A stretch of 64,000 bases of DNA, from positions 434,001-498,000 of the forward strand of contig JADJBW010000001.1 of assembly GCA_016703525.1 (NCBI GenBank), given 5' to 3'. Position 1 is the stretch's first letter; each line of letters begins with the position of its first letter. Source of the DNA: Actinomycetota bacterium. Lineage in GTDB: Bacteria; Actinomycetota; Acidimicrobiia; Acidimicrobiales; Microtrichaceae. This document shows, one piece after another, positions 24,713-33,822 of this stretch. A program made the position numbers and the translations under genes. A model generated the notes under the pieces. That model did no database searches, was not told where the DNA came from, and was given only the letters and a program-made list of their open reading frames with translations.

Positions 24713-25495
24713 ATGGTCGACGTGCAGGTGGTCGGTGGCGGACGGATGGGCGAGGCGCTCGTGGGAGGCTGGCTGGCGTCGGGCCGGGCCCCGGCGTCGA
24801 TCCGCATCGTCGAGGTGCACCCCGACCGACGCGTCGACCTGGCGCAGCGGTACTCCGGGTGCGACGTGAGCGAGCGGATCGGCGCGGCGTCGGGCACGGT
24901 CGTCGCGGTCAAACCCGGCGACGTTCCGGCGGTCGTGGCCCAGGTCGGGGCCGCCGGCGGTGGCCGGGTGCTGTCGATTGCCGCTGGCGTCACGCTGCAC
25001 CAGCTCGAGACGGCCGCCGGCCCGGGCGTTCCCGTCATCCGCGCCATGCCCAACACGCCCGCGCTCGTGCGGTGCGCCATGACGGCAATCGTGGCGGGTG
25101 CCGCCGCGGCGCCGGCCGACCTGGAATGGGCGCGCGAGCTGCTGTCGGCGGTCGGCGAGGTCGTGGAGGTCGCCGAATCGCAGATCGACGCGGTGACCGC
25201 CGTGTCGGGCTCGGGTCCGGCGTACGTGTTCCTGGTGGCCGAGGCGATGGTCGACGCGGGCGTGCTCGCCGGGTTGCCTCGCGACCTCGCGACGCAACTC
25301 ACCAACCAGACGCTGCTCGGCGCGGCGCAGCTGTTGGGATCGGACGGCACCGCGGCCGACCACCGGGCGGCGGTGACCTCGCCCGGCGGGACGACCGCCG
25401 CCGGGCTGCGGGCGCTCGAGGCGCGAGCGGTGCGCTCGGCGTTCCTCGACGCAGTGATGGCGGCCAAGGCGCGTTCGGTGGAGATGTCGTCGTGA
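24713..25495 (+). CDS. proC: pyrroline-5-carboxylate reductase
   Basis: A 260-residue ProC, which reduces 1-pyrroline-5-carboxylate to proline with NAD(P)H. The N-terminal Rossmann motif is VVGGGRMGEALVGG. VRAMPNTPALV-type sequence (VIRAMPNTPALV) and the catalytic-domain signature TAVSGSGPAYVFLVAEAM follow, then HRAAVTSPGGTTAAGLRALE. The start is the ATG at 24713, since the Rossmann strand begins at once after it. The stop overlaps the next gene's GTG (GTGA). Confidence 0.96.
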   Translation: MVDVQVVGGGRMGEALVGGWLASGRAPASIRIVEVHPDRRVDLAQRYSGCDVSERIGAASGTVVAVKPGDVPAVVAQVGAAGGGRVLSIAAGVTLHQLETAAGPGVPVIRAMPNTPALVRCAMTAIVAGAAAAPADLEWARELLSAVGEVVEVAESQIDAVTAVSGSGPAYVFLVAEAMVDAGVLAGLPRDLATQLTNQTLLGAAQLLGSDGTAADHRAAVTSPGGTTAAGLRALEARAVRSAFLDAVMAAKARSVEMSS

Positions 25496-26370
25496 CCGAG
25501 CTCCGCTACGACACCGTCACGCTGCTGACCGACTACGGCCTCGCCGACGGATGGGTCGGCGTGATGCATTCGGTCATCCGGCAGCTCAGCCCCGGTGTGG
25601 GCATCGTCGACCTTGCCCACCAGATCGCCCCGTTCGACGTTCGGGGCGGTTCGCTCCTGTTGGCCCGGAGCGTCCAGTATCTCTGCCCGGGCGTGATCGT
25701 CGCCGTGGTCGACCCCGGCGTCGGAACGCAACGCCGAGCGATTGCCGTCGAGGTCGCCGGGGGCGCTGCGGTGCTCGTCGGCCCCGACAACGGACTGTTG
25801 GCCCCAGCGGTCGGCATGCTCGGCGGAGCGGAACGGGCCGTCGTGCTGGACCGCACCGACTTCCACCTGCCGACGGCGTCGACCACGTTCGACGGCCGCG
25901 ACGTGTTCGCCCCCGTCGCTGCGCACCTGTGCCGGGGGGTCCCACTCGACGAGGTCGGCACCCCCGTCGATTCGGCCACGCTGCTCCCCGGCGTGGTGCC
26001 GCTCTCCCGCGACGAGGGCGGTGCGATCGTGGCCGAGGTGATCTGGGTCGACCGCTTCGGAAACGTGCAGCTCAACGTGCAGCCCGATGAGATCGAGGGC
26101 TGGGACACCCGCGTCGTCGCCGACCTCGGCCGGACCCGTCGGCGCCTGCGCAGGGTGTCGGCGTTCGCCCAGGTGCCCACCGGCGACCTCGGTGTGCTCA
26201 TCGATGCGTCCGGGATGTTGGCGATCGTTGCGGACCGATCGTCGGCCGCAGAGGAGCTCGGCCTCGGCATCGGCGATGCGATCACGCTGTCGCCGAGCGG
26301 CGACGAGGATTCCGCTCCGGTCACCTCGTCGGTCACGTCGTCGGTATCGCTCGGAAGGCGGCCGACGTGA
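25492..26370 (+). CDS. SAM hydroxide adenosyltransferase (DUF62 family)
   Basis: A 292-residue member of the SAM-dependent halide/hydroxide adenosyltransferase family. Members such as the duf62 enzymes use water to split SAM into adenosine and methionine. Visible are TLLTDYGLADGWVGVMH, VVDPGVG, VGPDNGLL, TFDGRDVFAPVAAHL and VDRFGNVQLN. The fluorinase/chlorinase branch has halide-pocket features not evident here, so hydroxide transfer is the likelier activity. It overlaps proC by GTGA. Confidence 0.9.
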   Translation: MTELRYDTVTLLTDYGLADGWVGVMHSVIRQLSPGVGIVDLAHQIAPFDVRGGSLLLARSVQYLCPGVIVAVVDPGVGTQRRAIAVEVAGGAAVLVGPDNGLLAPAVGMLGGAERAVVLDRTDFHLPTASTTFDGRDVFAPVAAHLCRGVPLDEVGTPVDSATLLPGVVPLSRDEGGAIVAEVIWVDRFGNVQLNVQPDEIEGWDTRVVADLGRTRRRLRRVSAFAQVPTGDLGVLIDASGMLAIVADRSSAAEELGLGIGDAITLSPSGDEDSAPVTSSVTSSVSLGRRPT

Positions 26371-26465
26371 GGCGCGGGACGATCCTCACCATCGCCATCC
26401 TGCTGATCGTGTTGTTCGCCGCCGCGGCGATTCAGCTCGGACCGATCCTCTTCAACGGAAGCTGA
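26367..26465 (+). CDS. 32-residue single-pass membrane protein
   Basis: A short frame starting at a GTG that overlaps the adenosyltransferase stop (GTGA). It encodes MRRGTILTIAILLIVLFAA and continues hydrophobic to the end GPILFNGS. One membrane helix follows a positively charged start, so the N-terminus should face the cytoplasm. Tight coupling and the helix suggest a real small protein; no family is known to me. Confidence 0.55.
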   Translation: MRRGTILTIAILLIVLFAAAAIQLGPILFNGS

Positions 26466-26529
26466 GCGCCGAGACGGGCTCAGCCGTGGCGATCGGACGG
26501 AAGGCTGGTTCGCGTGGGACGGCCCGAGG

Positions 26530-27444
26530 TCAGAGCCGCGACGCCACGCGGTCGCGCGAGAACCGGCGCATCCCCCGTACCACCAGGGTGATGGCGACGG
26601 CCCAGATGGCCGCTGCGGCGACGAGGATCCACTGCGGCGCCAGCATCAGCAGACCGGTGGTCTGCCCGACCGTAGTGAGGATGAGCGGCATGATGACCGC
26701 GCCGCCGAGTTGGTTGGCCTCCTGCGTGGTCGCGCAGCGGGCGCTCACCCGCACCATGACGCCCAGCCCGAGCGCCGCGACGCCGGGGGCGATCAACCCG
26801 ACGAGGCCGAACCACTTCAGCGTGGGCACGAAGACCCGACCCATCACCGGCCAGGCGACCAGGTTGGCGGTGACGGCGAACAGCACGAACCCGATCCACG
26901 ACAGTGCGACGGCGGGGATGAACGCGAAGAGCACTTTCGCGACGTACAGCTCACGGTCGCGCACCGGCAGATGCAGCAGCGATTCGAGGGTGCGACGCTC
27001 CTTCTCGCCGGCGAAGCTGTCGGCGGCGAGTGCGGCGCTCACCATCATCGGCACCACGAGAAACAGCGGTGCGATGAGGTAGCCCAGCACGAGCTGCACC
27101 ATCTGCTGGGCGGGCGGCAACGCGGCGAGTTCGCGCGCGAGGTGGCCGGGGATGCGGGCCAACAGCCCGCTCAGGTCGGGCGACGTGGCGGTGCGCGCAT
27201 ACCAACCGATCCCGGCGGGAAGTGCCACGAGCAGCACGAACGGCACGACGAGCATGGGGATGACCGTCGCCTTCGAGCGTCGTGCGGCCAGGAAGTCCTT
27301 GCGGAGCAAGGCGGCCACGATCGAGGCGTCGATGCGATCGTCTCCGTCGCCTCGGTCCGCGCGGTCGGCGCGGCGGCCGGCGCGGATCGGTGTGGCGTAC
27401 CCCCGCTCGCTCGGCGTGAGTGCACGATCGACGATGGCGGTCAT
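26530..27444 (-). CDS. ABC transporter permease (ABC-2 type)
   Basis: A 304-residue membrane component of an ABC exporter. After a charged N-terminal region it has six hydrophobic segments, including VIPMLVVPFVLLVALPAGIG and LGYLIAPLFLVVPMMVSAAL. The EKERRTLESLLHLPVRDREL stretch after the second segment is the coupling motif of ABC-2 permeases of the NatB/YhaP kind. It forms a two-gene operon with the ATPase upstream; the ATG overlaps the ATPase's expected stop (ATGA). The cargo is not predictable. Confidence 0.88.
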   Translation of the reverse strand: MTAIVDRALTPSERGYATPIRAGRRADRADRGDGDDRIDASIVAALLRKDFLAARRSKATVIPMLVVPFVLLVALPAGIGWYARTATSPDLSGLLARIPGHLARELAALPPAQQMVQLVLGYLIAPLFLVVPMMVSAALAADSFAGEKERRTLESLLHLPVRDRELYVAKVLFAFIPAVALSWIGFVLFAVTANLVAWPVMGRVFVPTLKWFGLVGLIAPGVAALGLGVMVRVSARCATTQEANQLGGAVIMPLILTTVGQTTGLLMLAPQWILVAAAAIWAVAITLVVRGMRRFSRDRVASRL

Positions 27445-28528
27445 TCGCCGACCCCGGCAGTGTGTTGTGCTGACATCGGGGCGCGGCGAAGGGTGCGCGT
27501 CCTCGCTCGGCCCGCGGGGGAGCGGTCACGGTGGAACCGGCCGCGGCCGTCTCGGTCGGCGGGAGGGCAGAGGGGCCGACGGTGGGAGTGCCATTGAGTC
27601 GGTCTTGCACGGCGAAGTACACATCCTGCAGGTCGGGGCGTCGGGATCCGACGCCGAACACGGCGATGCCAGCGGCCGCGAGCGCGGTGACGAGCACGGG
27701 GATCACGTCGCGCGACTCGATGCCGAGGATCAGCGCGCAGGGCGCCTCGCCGACCCGTGTGACCCCGCGCACGGAACGAGCCACGGCACGGGTCGAGTCG
27801 GTGACCGGGCCGCCGAGCTCGATCGTGACCTCGATGTCGGGCCACCATGCTCGGGCGAGCTCGTCGGGCCGCCCGAACAGCTCGAGGCGACCGTGGTGCA
27901 TCACCGCCATCCAGTCCGCGGCGGCAGCCGCCTCGTCGAGGAAGTGGGTGCAGAGCACGATCGTCCGGCCACCGTCGCGAGCGAGCTGGGCGATGAGATC
28001 CATCACGGCTCGAGTGCCCGCCGGGTCGAGGCCCGATGTCGGCTCGTCGAGAAACAACAGCTCGGGGTCGTGCAACAGCGCCCGCGCCAGCGCGACGCGT
28101 CGGCGCTGGCCGGTCGAGAACCCCTGGCACCGCTGGTTGGCCTCGCGGCCCATGTCGAAGCGTTCGAGCAACTCGTCGCACCGCCGCTCGATGTCGCGGC
28201 CCGATCGCCCGCGCAGCTGCGCCGTCACGAGCAGGTTCTCCCGCGCGGTCAGCCGATCGTCGAGTCCGGCGTTCTCGGTGAGCACGCCGGTGCGTCGCCG
28301 CAGCGCGGTGCCGTCGATCGCGGGGTTCAGGCCGAGCACTTGTGCCGAGCCCGCGTCGGGGGCGAGCACGCCGTTGAGCAGGCGGATCGTGGTGGTCTTG
28401 CCGGCCCCGTTCTGTCCGAGGAGCGCCAGCACGGCGCCACGGGGCAACGCGAAGGTCAGTCCCTCGACGGCGAGCCCGTGGTCGAAGCCGCGCGTGAGTC
28501 CGTCGGCGGCGAGCGCGTGATCATCCAT
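27441..28528 (-). CDS. ABC transporter ATP-binding protein (apparent frameshift near 3' end)
   Basis: The ATPase partner of the permease. Walker A is LLGQNGAGKTTTIRLL, the signature is FSTGQRRRVALARA, Walker B is ELLFLDEPTSGLDPAGT, and the H-loop is LCTHFLDEA. A C-terminal domain follows to about residue 320. As read, the frame runs on through the permease gene in the wrong phase to 26951, which is implausible. One extra C in the CCCC run at 27478-27481 (minus strand) moves it to a frame ending MSAQHTAGVGE, whose stop overlaps the permease ATG. The repaired protein has 362 residues. ATG 28528 is preferred to TTG 28537. Confidence 0.85.
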
Positions 28529-28533
28529 CGCGC

Positions 28534-29229
28534 TCAACCGAGGTACGACGTGATCGCGTCGATGATCGCGGCGATGCGGGTTCGCTCGGCCGGCGGCGGC
28601 GTGGGTGGCGCCGTGGTGGTCGTGGTGGTCGTCGGGGGTGCGGTCGTCGTGGTGGTCGGGGGATCAACCGGGTCGACGGCCGGGAGTTCGGCCGGAATCG
28701 TGGCGCGAGGTGCCTCGGTGGTCGTCGTCTCCTCCGGCGGGAACAGCGCCATGAATCGGTGGGTGGTGAACATGCGGTCGCCGTCCCACACGACCCCGAC
28801 GCCGACGTAGCGGTATACCGGGTCGACGAGGTTCTCGTAGTGCTTCGGGCTGGCAACGAACGCGTCGAACAGCGCGTCGACCGTTCCCCCGACGCCCACG
28901 TTCTCGCCGAGTTTCTGCCAGTTCGACGTGACACCGACCGACAGATCGGACGCGTGGAAGATGGTGCCGCGCTGGCGCATCGTCTCGGCCCATGTCCGCG
29001 AGGCGGCGGTGAGCTCGGGGTCGACCTCGAGCGGTGCGAGCCCCTTGCCGGTGCGCAGCGCGTTGATTCGGTCGACGAACGCCTGCTCCTCCGCAGCGCC
29101 CCACGCGAACGCGGTCGTGGCGTGGCTCGCCGGCGACGCGCTCGCCGCATGCATCGGCGCTGGCGCGGCCGCTCCGATCGCGGTCGCAACGAGGAGCGCG
29201 GTGGCGAGTCGAGTTCGCGGGAGGTGCAC
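28534..29229 (-). CDS. secreted CAP/SCP-domain protein
   Basis: A 231-residue exported protein. A signal peptide (MHLPRTRLATALLVATAIGAA) precedes a CAP domain at residues about 45-165: AFVDRINALRTGKGLAPLEV, TWAETMRQRGTIFHASDLS, WQKLGENVGVGG and YENLVDPVYRYVGVGVVWDG. This is the bacterial CAP type found in YkwD. A Thr/Pro-rich tail (residues about 175-215) ends in a short helix. It starts at a GTG. The stop lies 6 bases before the ATPase ATG, so the three genes may be one transcript. Confidence 0.88.
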   Translation of the reverse strand: MHLPRTRLATALLVATAIGAAAPAPMHAASASPASHATTAFAWGAAEEQAFVDRINALRTGKGLAPLEVDPELTAASRTWAETMRQRGTIFHASDLSVGVTSNWQKLGENVGVGGTVDALFDAFVASPKHYENLVDPVYRYVGVGVVWDGDRMFTTHRFMALFPPEETTTTEAPRATIPAELPAVDPVDPPTTTTTAPPTTTTTTTAPPTPPPAERTRIAAIIDAITSYLG

Positions 29230-29270
29230 GGGGGGCTCCGGAAGGGGGAGAACGAGGTCGGGCGCAATGC

Positions 29271-29286
29271 CGATCCTTGGGGATCG
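29271..29286. promoter_or_regulatory. 6-4-6 inverted repeat upstream of the CAP gene
   Basis: CGATCC-TTGG-GGATCG lies 42 bases before the CAP gene start and 100 bases before the divergent acyl-CoA synthetase start. It could be an operator or a small hairpin; evidence is limited to the symmetry. Confidence 0.25.
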
Positions 29287-29386
29287 ACGCGCCCGGCACG
29301 ATCCTTGAGCGATTCCTCCGGCTACCCTGGGCGCCCATCGCCGGGCCCGGTGGCGACGGCGGGTCTGCTGGTCTCGGAGGTCGTGT

Positions 29387-30877
29387 GTGAACCTGGCATC
29401 GGTGTTCGATCGGCATCCCGACGACGCGGTGGCGCTGATCAGTCGTGGGAAGCCGACGACCTACGGCGTGCTTCGGGCGCAGGTCGCCGGGCTTCGCTCG
29501 GGTCTGGTCGCCGCCGGTCTGGAACCGGGTGATCGCGTTGCGATCGCGTGTGGCAACAACCGTTACTTCGTGGTGTCGTACCTCGCGGCGCTGGGCGCAG
29601 GGTTGGTGGCGGTACCGCTCAACCCGACGAGCCCGGAGATCGAACTGAGCCACCAGATCACCTCGGTGGGCGCCCGGGCGGTCGTCGTGGGCCCCACGGC
29701 GAGGGCCGTGTTCGAGGCGGTCGACCGGAACTCGATCCCGACGGTCGACGTGGTGATCGGGTGCGAGTTCACGCCCGAGGACGGCCTCGACCTGAACGAC
29801 CTGATCGGCCTCGACGGCGCGCCGATCGTGGTGCGCGACGACGACGATCTGGCGGTGCTCATCTTCACGAGCGGCACGGCCGGGTCGCCCAAGGCGGCCA
29901 TGATCACCCACGGCAACCTGCGATCGAACATCGCCCAGATCCTCTCGACGGTCGGCTCGACCCAGACCCCCGACGACGTGCTGTTCGGGGTGTTGCCGCT
30001 GTTCCACATCTTCGGCCTGAATGTGGTGCTCGGCACCTCGCTCGCGGTCGGTTCCTCGGTGCTGCTGGTGGAGCGATTCGATCCCATGTCGGCGATCGAG
30101 TCGATCCAGAAGCATCGGGTCAGCATCGTGTCGGGGCCACCCACCATGTGGGCCGCCTGGGTGGGCCTGCCCGATCTGCCGGCCGACACGTTCTCGACGG
30201 TGCGCCTCGCCGTCTCGGGTGCGGCGCGCCTGTCCGAGGACACGGCACTGTCGATCGAACGGCGCTTCGGCCTGCGCCTCAACGAGGGATACGGCCTGAC
30301 CGAGGCGTCGCCGGTGGTCACGTCGTCGGTTGCGACCGGGGCGCCCTTCGGCTCGATCGGCGTGCCCGTCGCCGGGCTGGAGTTGCGCCTCGTCGACGAA
30401 GACGGCGACGACGTGCTGATCGGCGATTCGGGCGAGCTCTGGGTTCGCGGCCCCAACGTGTTCGCCGGGTACTGGGACGACGCCGAGGCGACCGCGGCGA
30501 CGGTCAACGACGACGGCTGGCTCATGACCGGCGACGTCGGCACGGTCGACGACAACGGCTTCCTGTACCTCGTCGACCGCGTGAAGGACCTCATCATCGT
30601 GTCGGGGTTCAACGTGTACCCGGCCGAGGTCGAGGAGGTGTTGATGCAGCACCCCGGGATCGACGCGTGCGCCGTCGTGGGCGTACCGCACCCCTACACC
30701 GGCGAGGCGGTCAAGGCCTACGTGGTCACGGTGCGCGGCGAGTCGGTCGAGGAGGACGACATCGTGCAGTTCTGCGCCGGTCGGCTCGCCCGCTACAAGT
30801 GCCCGCAGAAGGTGTGGTTCGTCGACGAGGTGCCCCAGGGCCTCGGCGGCAAGGTGCTTCGGCGCGCGTTGCGCTGA
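29387..30877 (+). CDS. AMP-dependent acyl-CoA synthetase/ligase
   Basis: A 496-residue ANL-superfamily adenylating enzyme that activates a carboxylic acid and transfers it to CoA. The AMP-binding P-loop is LIFTSGTAGSPKAAMITHGN. The acyl-pocket region is LPLFHIFGLN, followed by NEGYGLTEASPVV, DGWLMTGDVG and VKDLIIVSGFNVYPAEVEEV. The expected catalytic lysine lies in LGGKVLRRAL. Length and spacing fit medium- or long-chain acyl-CoA ligases; the substrate is undecided. GGAGG lies 6 bases before the GTG start. Confidence 0.92.
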   Translation: MNLASVFDRHPDDAVALISRGKPTTYGVLRAQVAGLRSGLVAAGLEPGDRVAIACGNNRYFVVSYLAALGAGLVAVPLNPTSPEIELSHQITSVGARAVVVGPTARAVFEAVDRNSIPTVDVVIGCEFTPEDGLDLNDLIGLDGAPIVVRDDDDLAVLIFTSGTAGSPKAAMITHGNLRSNIAQILSTVGSTQTPDDVLFGVLPLFHIFGLNVVLGTSLAVGSSVLLVERFDPMSAIESIQKHRVSIVSGPPTMWAAWVGLPDLPADTFSTVRLAVSGAARLSEDTALSIERRFGLRLNEGYGLTEASPVVTSSVATGAPFGSIGVPVAGLELRLVDEDGDDVLIGDSGELWVRGPNVFAGYWDDAEATAATVNDDGWLMTGDVGTVDDNGFLYLVDRVKDLIIVSGFNVYPAEVEEVLMQHPGIDACAVVGVPHPYTGEAVKAYVVTVRGESVEEDDIVQFCAGRLARYKCPQKVWFVDEVPQGLGGKVLRRALR

Positions 30878-30918
30878 CGATCGCCGCACCTCGCGCGCAT
30901 CGGAGGCGTCGCAGCGCT

Positions 30919-30948
30919 TTGTGACCGTCGGAAGGTGGCCGGTACGCT
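30919..30948 (+). promoter_or_regulatory. rex promoter; -35 overlaps a Rex half-site
   Basis: TTGTGA (30919-30924), an 18-base spacer and TACGCT (30943-30948), 9 bases before the rex ATG. TTGTGAC is also the left half of the Rex operator consensus TTGTGAANNNNTTCACAA, but the right half is not conserved, so autoregulation is only possible. Confidence 0.4.
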
Positions 30949-30957
30949 CGGCTCGCG

Positions 30958-31623
30958 ATGGCCGGGACGCCCCCACCTCAGACGATCCCCGAGGCGACGG
31001 TAGCGCGCCTCCCGATCTACCTGCGCAGCCTGCAGGAGTTCGCGGCCGACGAGAACGCGACGATTTCCTCGGGGCGCCTCGCCGAGCTTGCCGGCGTGAA
31101 CGCAGCGAAGGTTCGCAAGGACCTGTCGTACTTCGGGTCGTACGGCACCCGCGGCGTCGGGTACGACGTGCGCCAGTTGGTCGTCGAGATCCGCCGCGAG
31201 CTGGGCCTCACCCACGACTGGCCGACCGCCATCGTCGGCATGGGCAACCTGGGTCGAGCGCTCGCGAACTACGCGGGGTTCTCCGAGCGGGGATTCTCGA
31301 TCGCCGCGCTCCTCGACACGTCCGACGACAAGGTCGGCACCGTCATGGGCGGCACCAAGGTGTCGCACCTCGACGACATGGAGGGGCTGGTCGAGCGTCA
31401 CTCGATCTCCATCGGCATCATCGCCACGCCGGCCATCGCCGCTCAGGACGTCGCCGAGCGGATGGTTGGCGCCGGGATCGAGTCGATCCTGAACTTCGCA
31501 CCGACGGTGATCAGCGTCCCCGAGGGCATCCTTGTCCGCAAGGTCGACCTCGCCGTCGAGCTGCAGATCCTCAGCTTCTATCAGGAGCGACGCGCCACCG
31601 ACGCCGGGAGCGCGGCGGGCTGA
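30958..31623 (+). CDS. rex: redox-sensing transcriptional repressor Rex
   Basis: A 221-residue Rex protein. The N-terminal winged helix (residues about 10-80) has VARLPIYLRSL, SSGRLAELAGVNAAKVRKDLSYFG and YGTRGVGYDV. A C-terminal Rossmann domain with IVGMGNLGRALA senses the NADH/NAD+ ratio; Rex leaves DNA when NADH rises. In Streptomyces rex heads a rex-hemACD operon and also controls cyd and nuo genes. The same order (rex, hemA, hemC, hemD) is seen here. A Rex-type operator is present before the bc-nuo locus at 44094. Confidence 0.97.
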   Translation: MAGTPPPQTIPEATVARLPIYLRSLQEFAADENATISSGRLAELAGVNAAKVRKDLSYFGSYGTRGVGYDVRQLVVEIRRELGLTHDWPTAIVGMGNLGRALANYAGFSERGFSIAALLDTSDDKVGTVMGGTKVSHLDDMEGLVERHSISIGIIATPAIAAQDVAERMVGAGIESILNFAPTVISVPEGILVRKVDLAVELQILSFYQERRATDAGSAAG

Positions 31624-31681
31624 TGGGTGCGTCGAATGGCAAGATGAGCCGCGCCGTCGAGTGCCCGAAGGGGGCGTTGCC

Positions 31682-32941
31682 GTGTCGACTGTGATCGCGA
31701 TCGGGGCGAGTCTGCCCAACGCGCCGCTACCGGTGCTCGAGGCGCTCGCGATCGATGCCGACCGCCTGCCGAAGCTGCTCGACGACCTGGCGTCGCGCGA
31801 TCACATCAGCGAGGCCGTCGTCATCTCGACGTGCAACCGGCTCGAGGTGTTCGTGGTCGCCGAGAAGTTCCACGGGGCCTACCGCGACGTGCGCGACTTC
31901 CTGTCGGATCACTCGTATCTCACCCCTGACCGTTTCGCCGATCACCTGATGGTCGTGCACGACGACGACGCCACGCGGCACCTGTTCCGGGTGGCGTCGG
32001 GCCTCGATTCGCTGGTGGTGGGCGAGCACGAGATCCTCGGGCAGGTGCGCGGGGCGTGGGATACCGCCCGCGACCTCGGCGTGTGCGGGCCGGTTCTGAA
32101 CCTGCTGTTCCGCCACGCGCTCGAGGTGGGCAAGCGCGCCCGTACCGAGACGGCGATCGCCCGCCAGGTCACGTCGGTGTCGCACGCCGCGGTGATTCTC
32201 GCCGAGGCCGAGTGCGGATCGCTCGAGGGCCGCTCGATCGCCGTGGTCGGCGCCGGCTCGATGGCCCGCGGTGTGGTCGACTTCGCTCTCGGCCGCGAGG
32301 TCGGCTCGGTGACCGTGCTCAACCGCACCGTCGCTCGCGCCGAGGCGCTTGCCGGCGAGCACGGCCGTTGGGGTTCACTCGACGAACTGCACGAGGTGCT
32401 GACCCACGTCGACGTGGTGGTGACCGCCACGTCGTCGCCCGACCCGGTGCTCGACGTCGAGGATCTGGCGCCGGTCGTGGCGTTGCGCGAGGGTCGCCTC
32501 CTCGTCGTGATCGATCTCGCGGTGCCGCGCAACGTCGGCGCAGGCGTGGCCTCGGTCGACGGCGTCGTACTGCACGACATGGATGCGCTCGGCCGGTTTG
32601 CCGATGCGGGCCTCGACAGCCGTCGCCGCGAGGTGCCGGCGGTCGAGGCGATCGTCGACGCCGAGGTCGATCGCTACATTTCGGCGCGCGCCGCCCGGCA
32701 GGTCGCCCCGCTCGTCGCCGCGCTCCATCGGCGTGGCGACGAGGTGATCGAGGCGGAGTTGCAGCGAGGCGCATCGAGGCTCGCCGGGCTGGGCGATGCC
32801 GATCGCGCGGCGATGGAAGCGACCCTTCGGGCGGTGGTGTCGAAGCTGTTGCACGACCCGACGGTTCGGCTGAAGGACGCGGCGGGATCGCCTCGCGGCG
32901 ATCGGTTGGCCGGGTCCCTGCGGGAACTCTTCGGCCTGTGA
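31682..32941 (+). CDS. hemA: glutamyl-tRNA reductase
   Basis: A 419-residue HemA, which reduces glutamyl-tRNA to glutamate-1-semialdehyde in the C5 haem pathway. The catalytic Cys is in VISTCNRLEVF. HLFRVASGLDSLVVGEHEILGQ is the classic signature, and the NADPH domain begins IAVVGAGSMARG. The C-terminal dimerisation helices are complete. It starts at a GTG. Like other members it should be feedback-regulated by haem through degradation. The stop overlaps the hemC start (GTGA). Confidence 0.97.
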   Translation: MSTVIAIGASLPNAPLPVLEALAIDADRLPKLLDDLASRDHISEAVVISTCNRLEVFVVAEKFHGAYRDVRDFLSDHSYLTPDRFADHLMVVHDDDATRHLFRVASGLDSLVVGEHEILGQVRGAWDTARDLGVCGPVLNLLFRHALEVGKRARTETAIARQVTSVSHAAVILAEAECGSLEGRSIAVVGAGSMARGVVDFALGREVGSVTVLNRTVARAEALAGEHGRWGSLDELHEVLTHVDVVVTATSSPDPVLDVEDLAPVVALREGRLLVVIDLAVPRNVGAGVASVDGVVLHDMDALGRFADAGLDSRRREVPAVEAIVDAEVDRYISARAARQVAPLVAALHRRGDEVIEAELQRGASRLAGLGDADRAAMEATLRAVVSKLLHDPTVRLKDAAGSPRGDRLAGSLRELFGL

Positions 32942-33822
32942 CCCCAACGTTGCGGATCGCCACGCGCGGCTCTGCGCTGGCGATGTGGCAGGCCACCTGG
33001 GTTGCGGACGCGCTGCATCGGGGCGGCGCTTGCGAGTGCGAACTGGTCGTCGTGTCGACCGAAGGCGATCGCCGACTCGATGTTCCGCTGGCCACGATGG
33101 GCGGCAAGGGCGTGTTCGTGAAGGAGGTCCAGGCGGCGCTTCTCGACGGGCGAGCCGACGTGGCCGTGCACTCGGCGAAGGACCTGCCCGCGATCACTCC
33201 CGACGAGCTGGCGCTGGCGGCGATTCCCGCCCGGGCCGACGTGCGCGACGTGCTGGTGGGAGCGACGCTCAGCGGGCTGGCCGAGGGTGCCATTGTCGGC
33301 TCCGGCTCGCCCCGCCGCCGGGCGTTGCTGCGCGAGGCGCGGCCCGACCTTCGCCTTGCCGAACTGCGCGGCAACATCGACAGCCGGCTCGCGCGTGTGG
33401 GCGAGCTCGACGCGGTCGTGGTCGCCGCTGCGGCGCTCGACCGCCTGGGCCGCGCTCCCCACGCGTGCGAGGTGCTCGACCCGGAGTCGTTCGTTCCTCA
33501 GGTCGGGCAGGGAGCGCTGGCAGTGGAGTGCCGAGCGGACGACCACGACACGTGCCGCGCTGTGGCCGTGCTCGACGACCCGGCGAGCCGCCGCGCCGTC
33601 GATGCCGAGCGAGCGTTCCTGGCCGAGCTCGGTGGCGACTGTCGGCTGCCGGTGGGAGCGTGGGCGACGCTCGGCGACGACGGGATCGACCTTCGTGCGG
33701 TGCTCGCGGCCGATGGTGTGGTGCACCGCTGGCGCGCGACCGGCGACGACGCCGACCCGCTCGGGCGGCGTGCCGCACGCTCGCTGCTCGACCTGGCCGG
33801 GTCGGTACCCGAACCCTCGTGA
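32938..33822 (+). CDS. hemC: porphobilinogen deaminase (hydroxymethylbilane synthase)
   Basis: A 294-residue HemC, which condenses four porphobilinogens into hydroxymethylbilane. The start TLRIATRGSALAMWQ, VSTEGDRRLDVPL, VHSAKDLPA and SPRRRALLREARPDLRL are all family signatures. The dipyrromethane cofactor Cys is in ELGGDCRLPVGAW. GTGA overlaps link it to hemA before and hemD after, so the three are co-translated. Confidence 0.97.
   Translation: MTPTLRIATRGSALAMWQATWVADALHRGGACECELVVVSTEGDRRLDVPLATMGGKGVFVKEVQAALLDGRADVAVHSAKDLPAITPDELALAAIPARADVRDVLVGATLSGLAEGAIVGSGSPRRRALLREARPDLRLAELRGNIDSRLARVGELDAVVVAAAALDRLGRAPHACEVLDPESFVPQVGQGALAVECRADDHDTCRAVAVLDDPASRRAVDAERAFLAELGGDCRLPVGAWATLGDDGIDLRAVLAADGVVHRWRATGDDADPLGRRAARSLLDLAGSVPEPS

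Noticed and set aside
26951..27440. Out-of-phase extension of the ABC ATPase through the permease gene, as a 528-residue protein
   Set aside because: The permease frame is complete with membrane helices, the extension is Arg-rich, and a one-base shift restores the usual stop-start overlap.
30919..30936. A full Rex operator upstream of rex
   Set aside because: Only the left half TTGTGAC is present; the right half reads GGAAGGT-like instead of TTCACAA.
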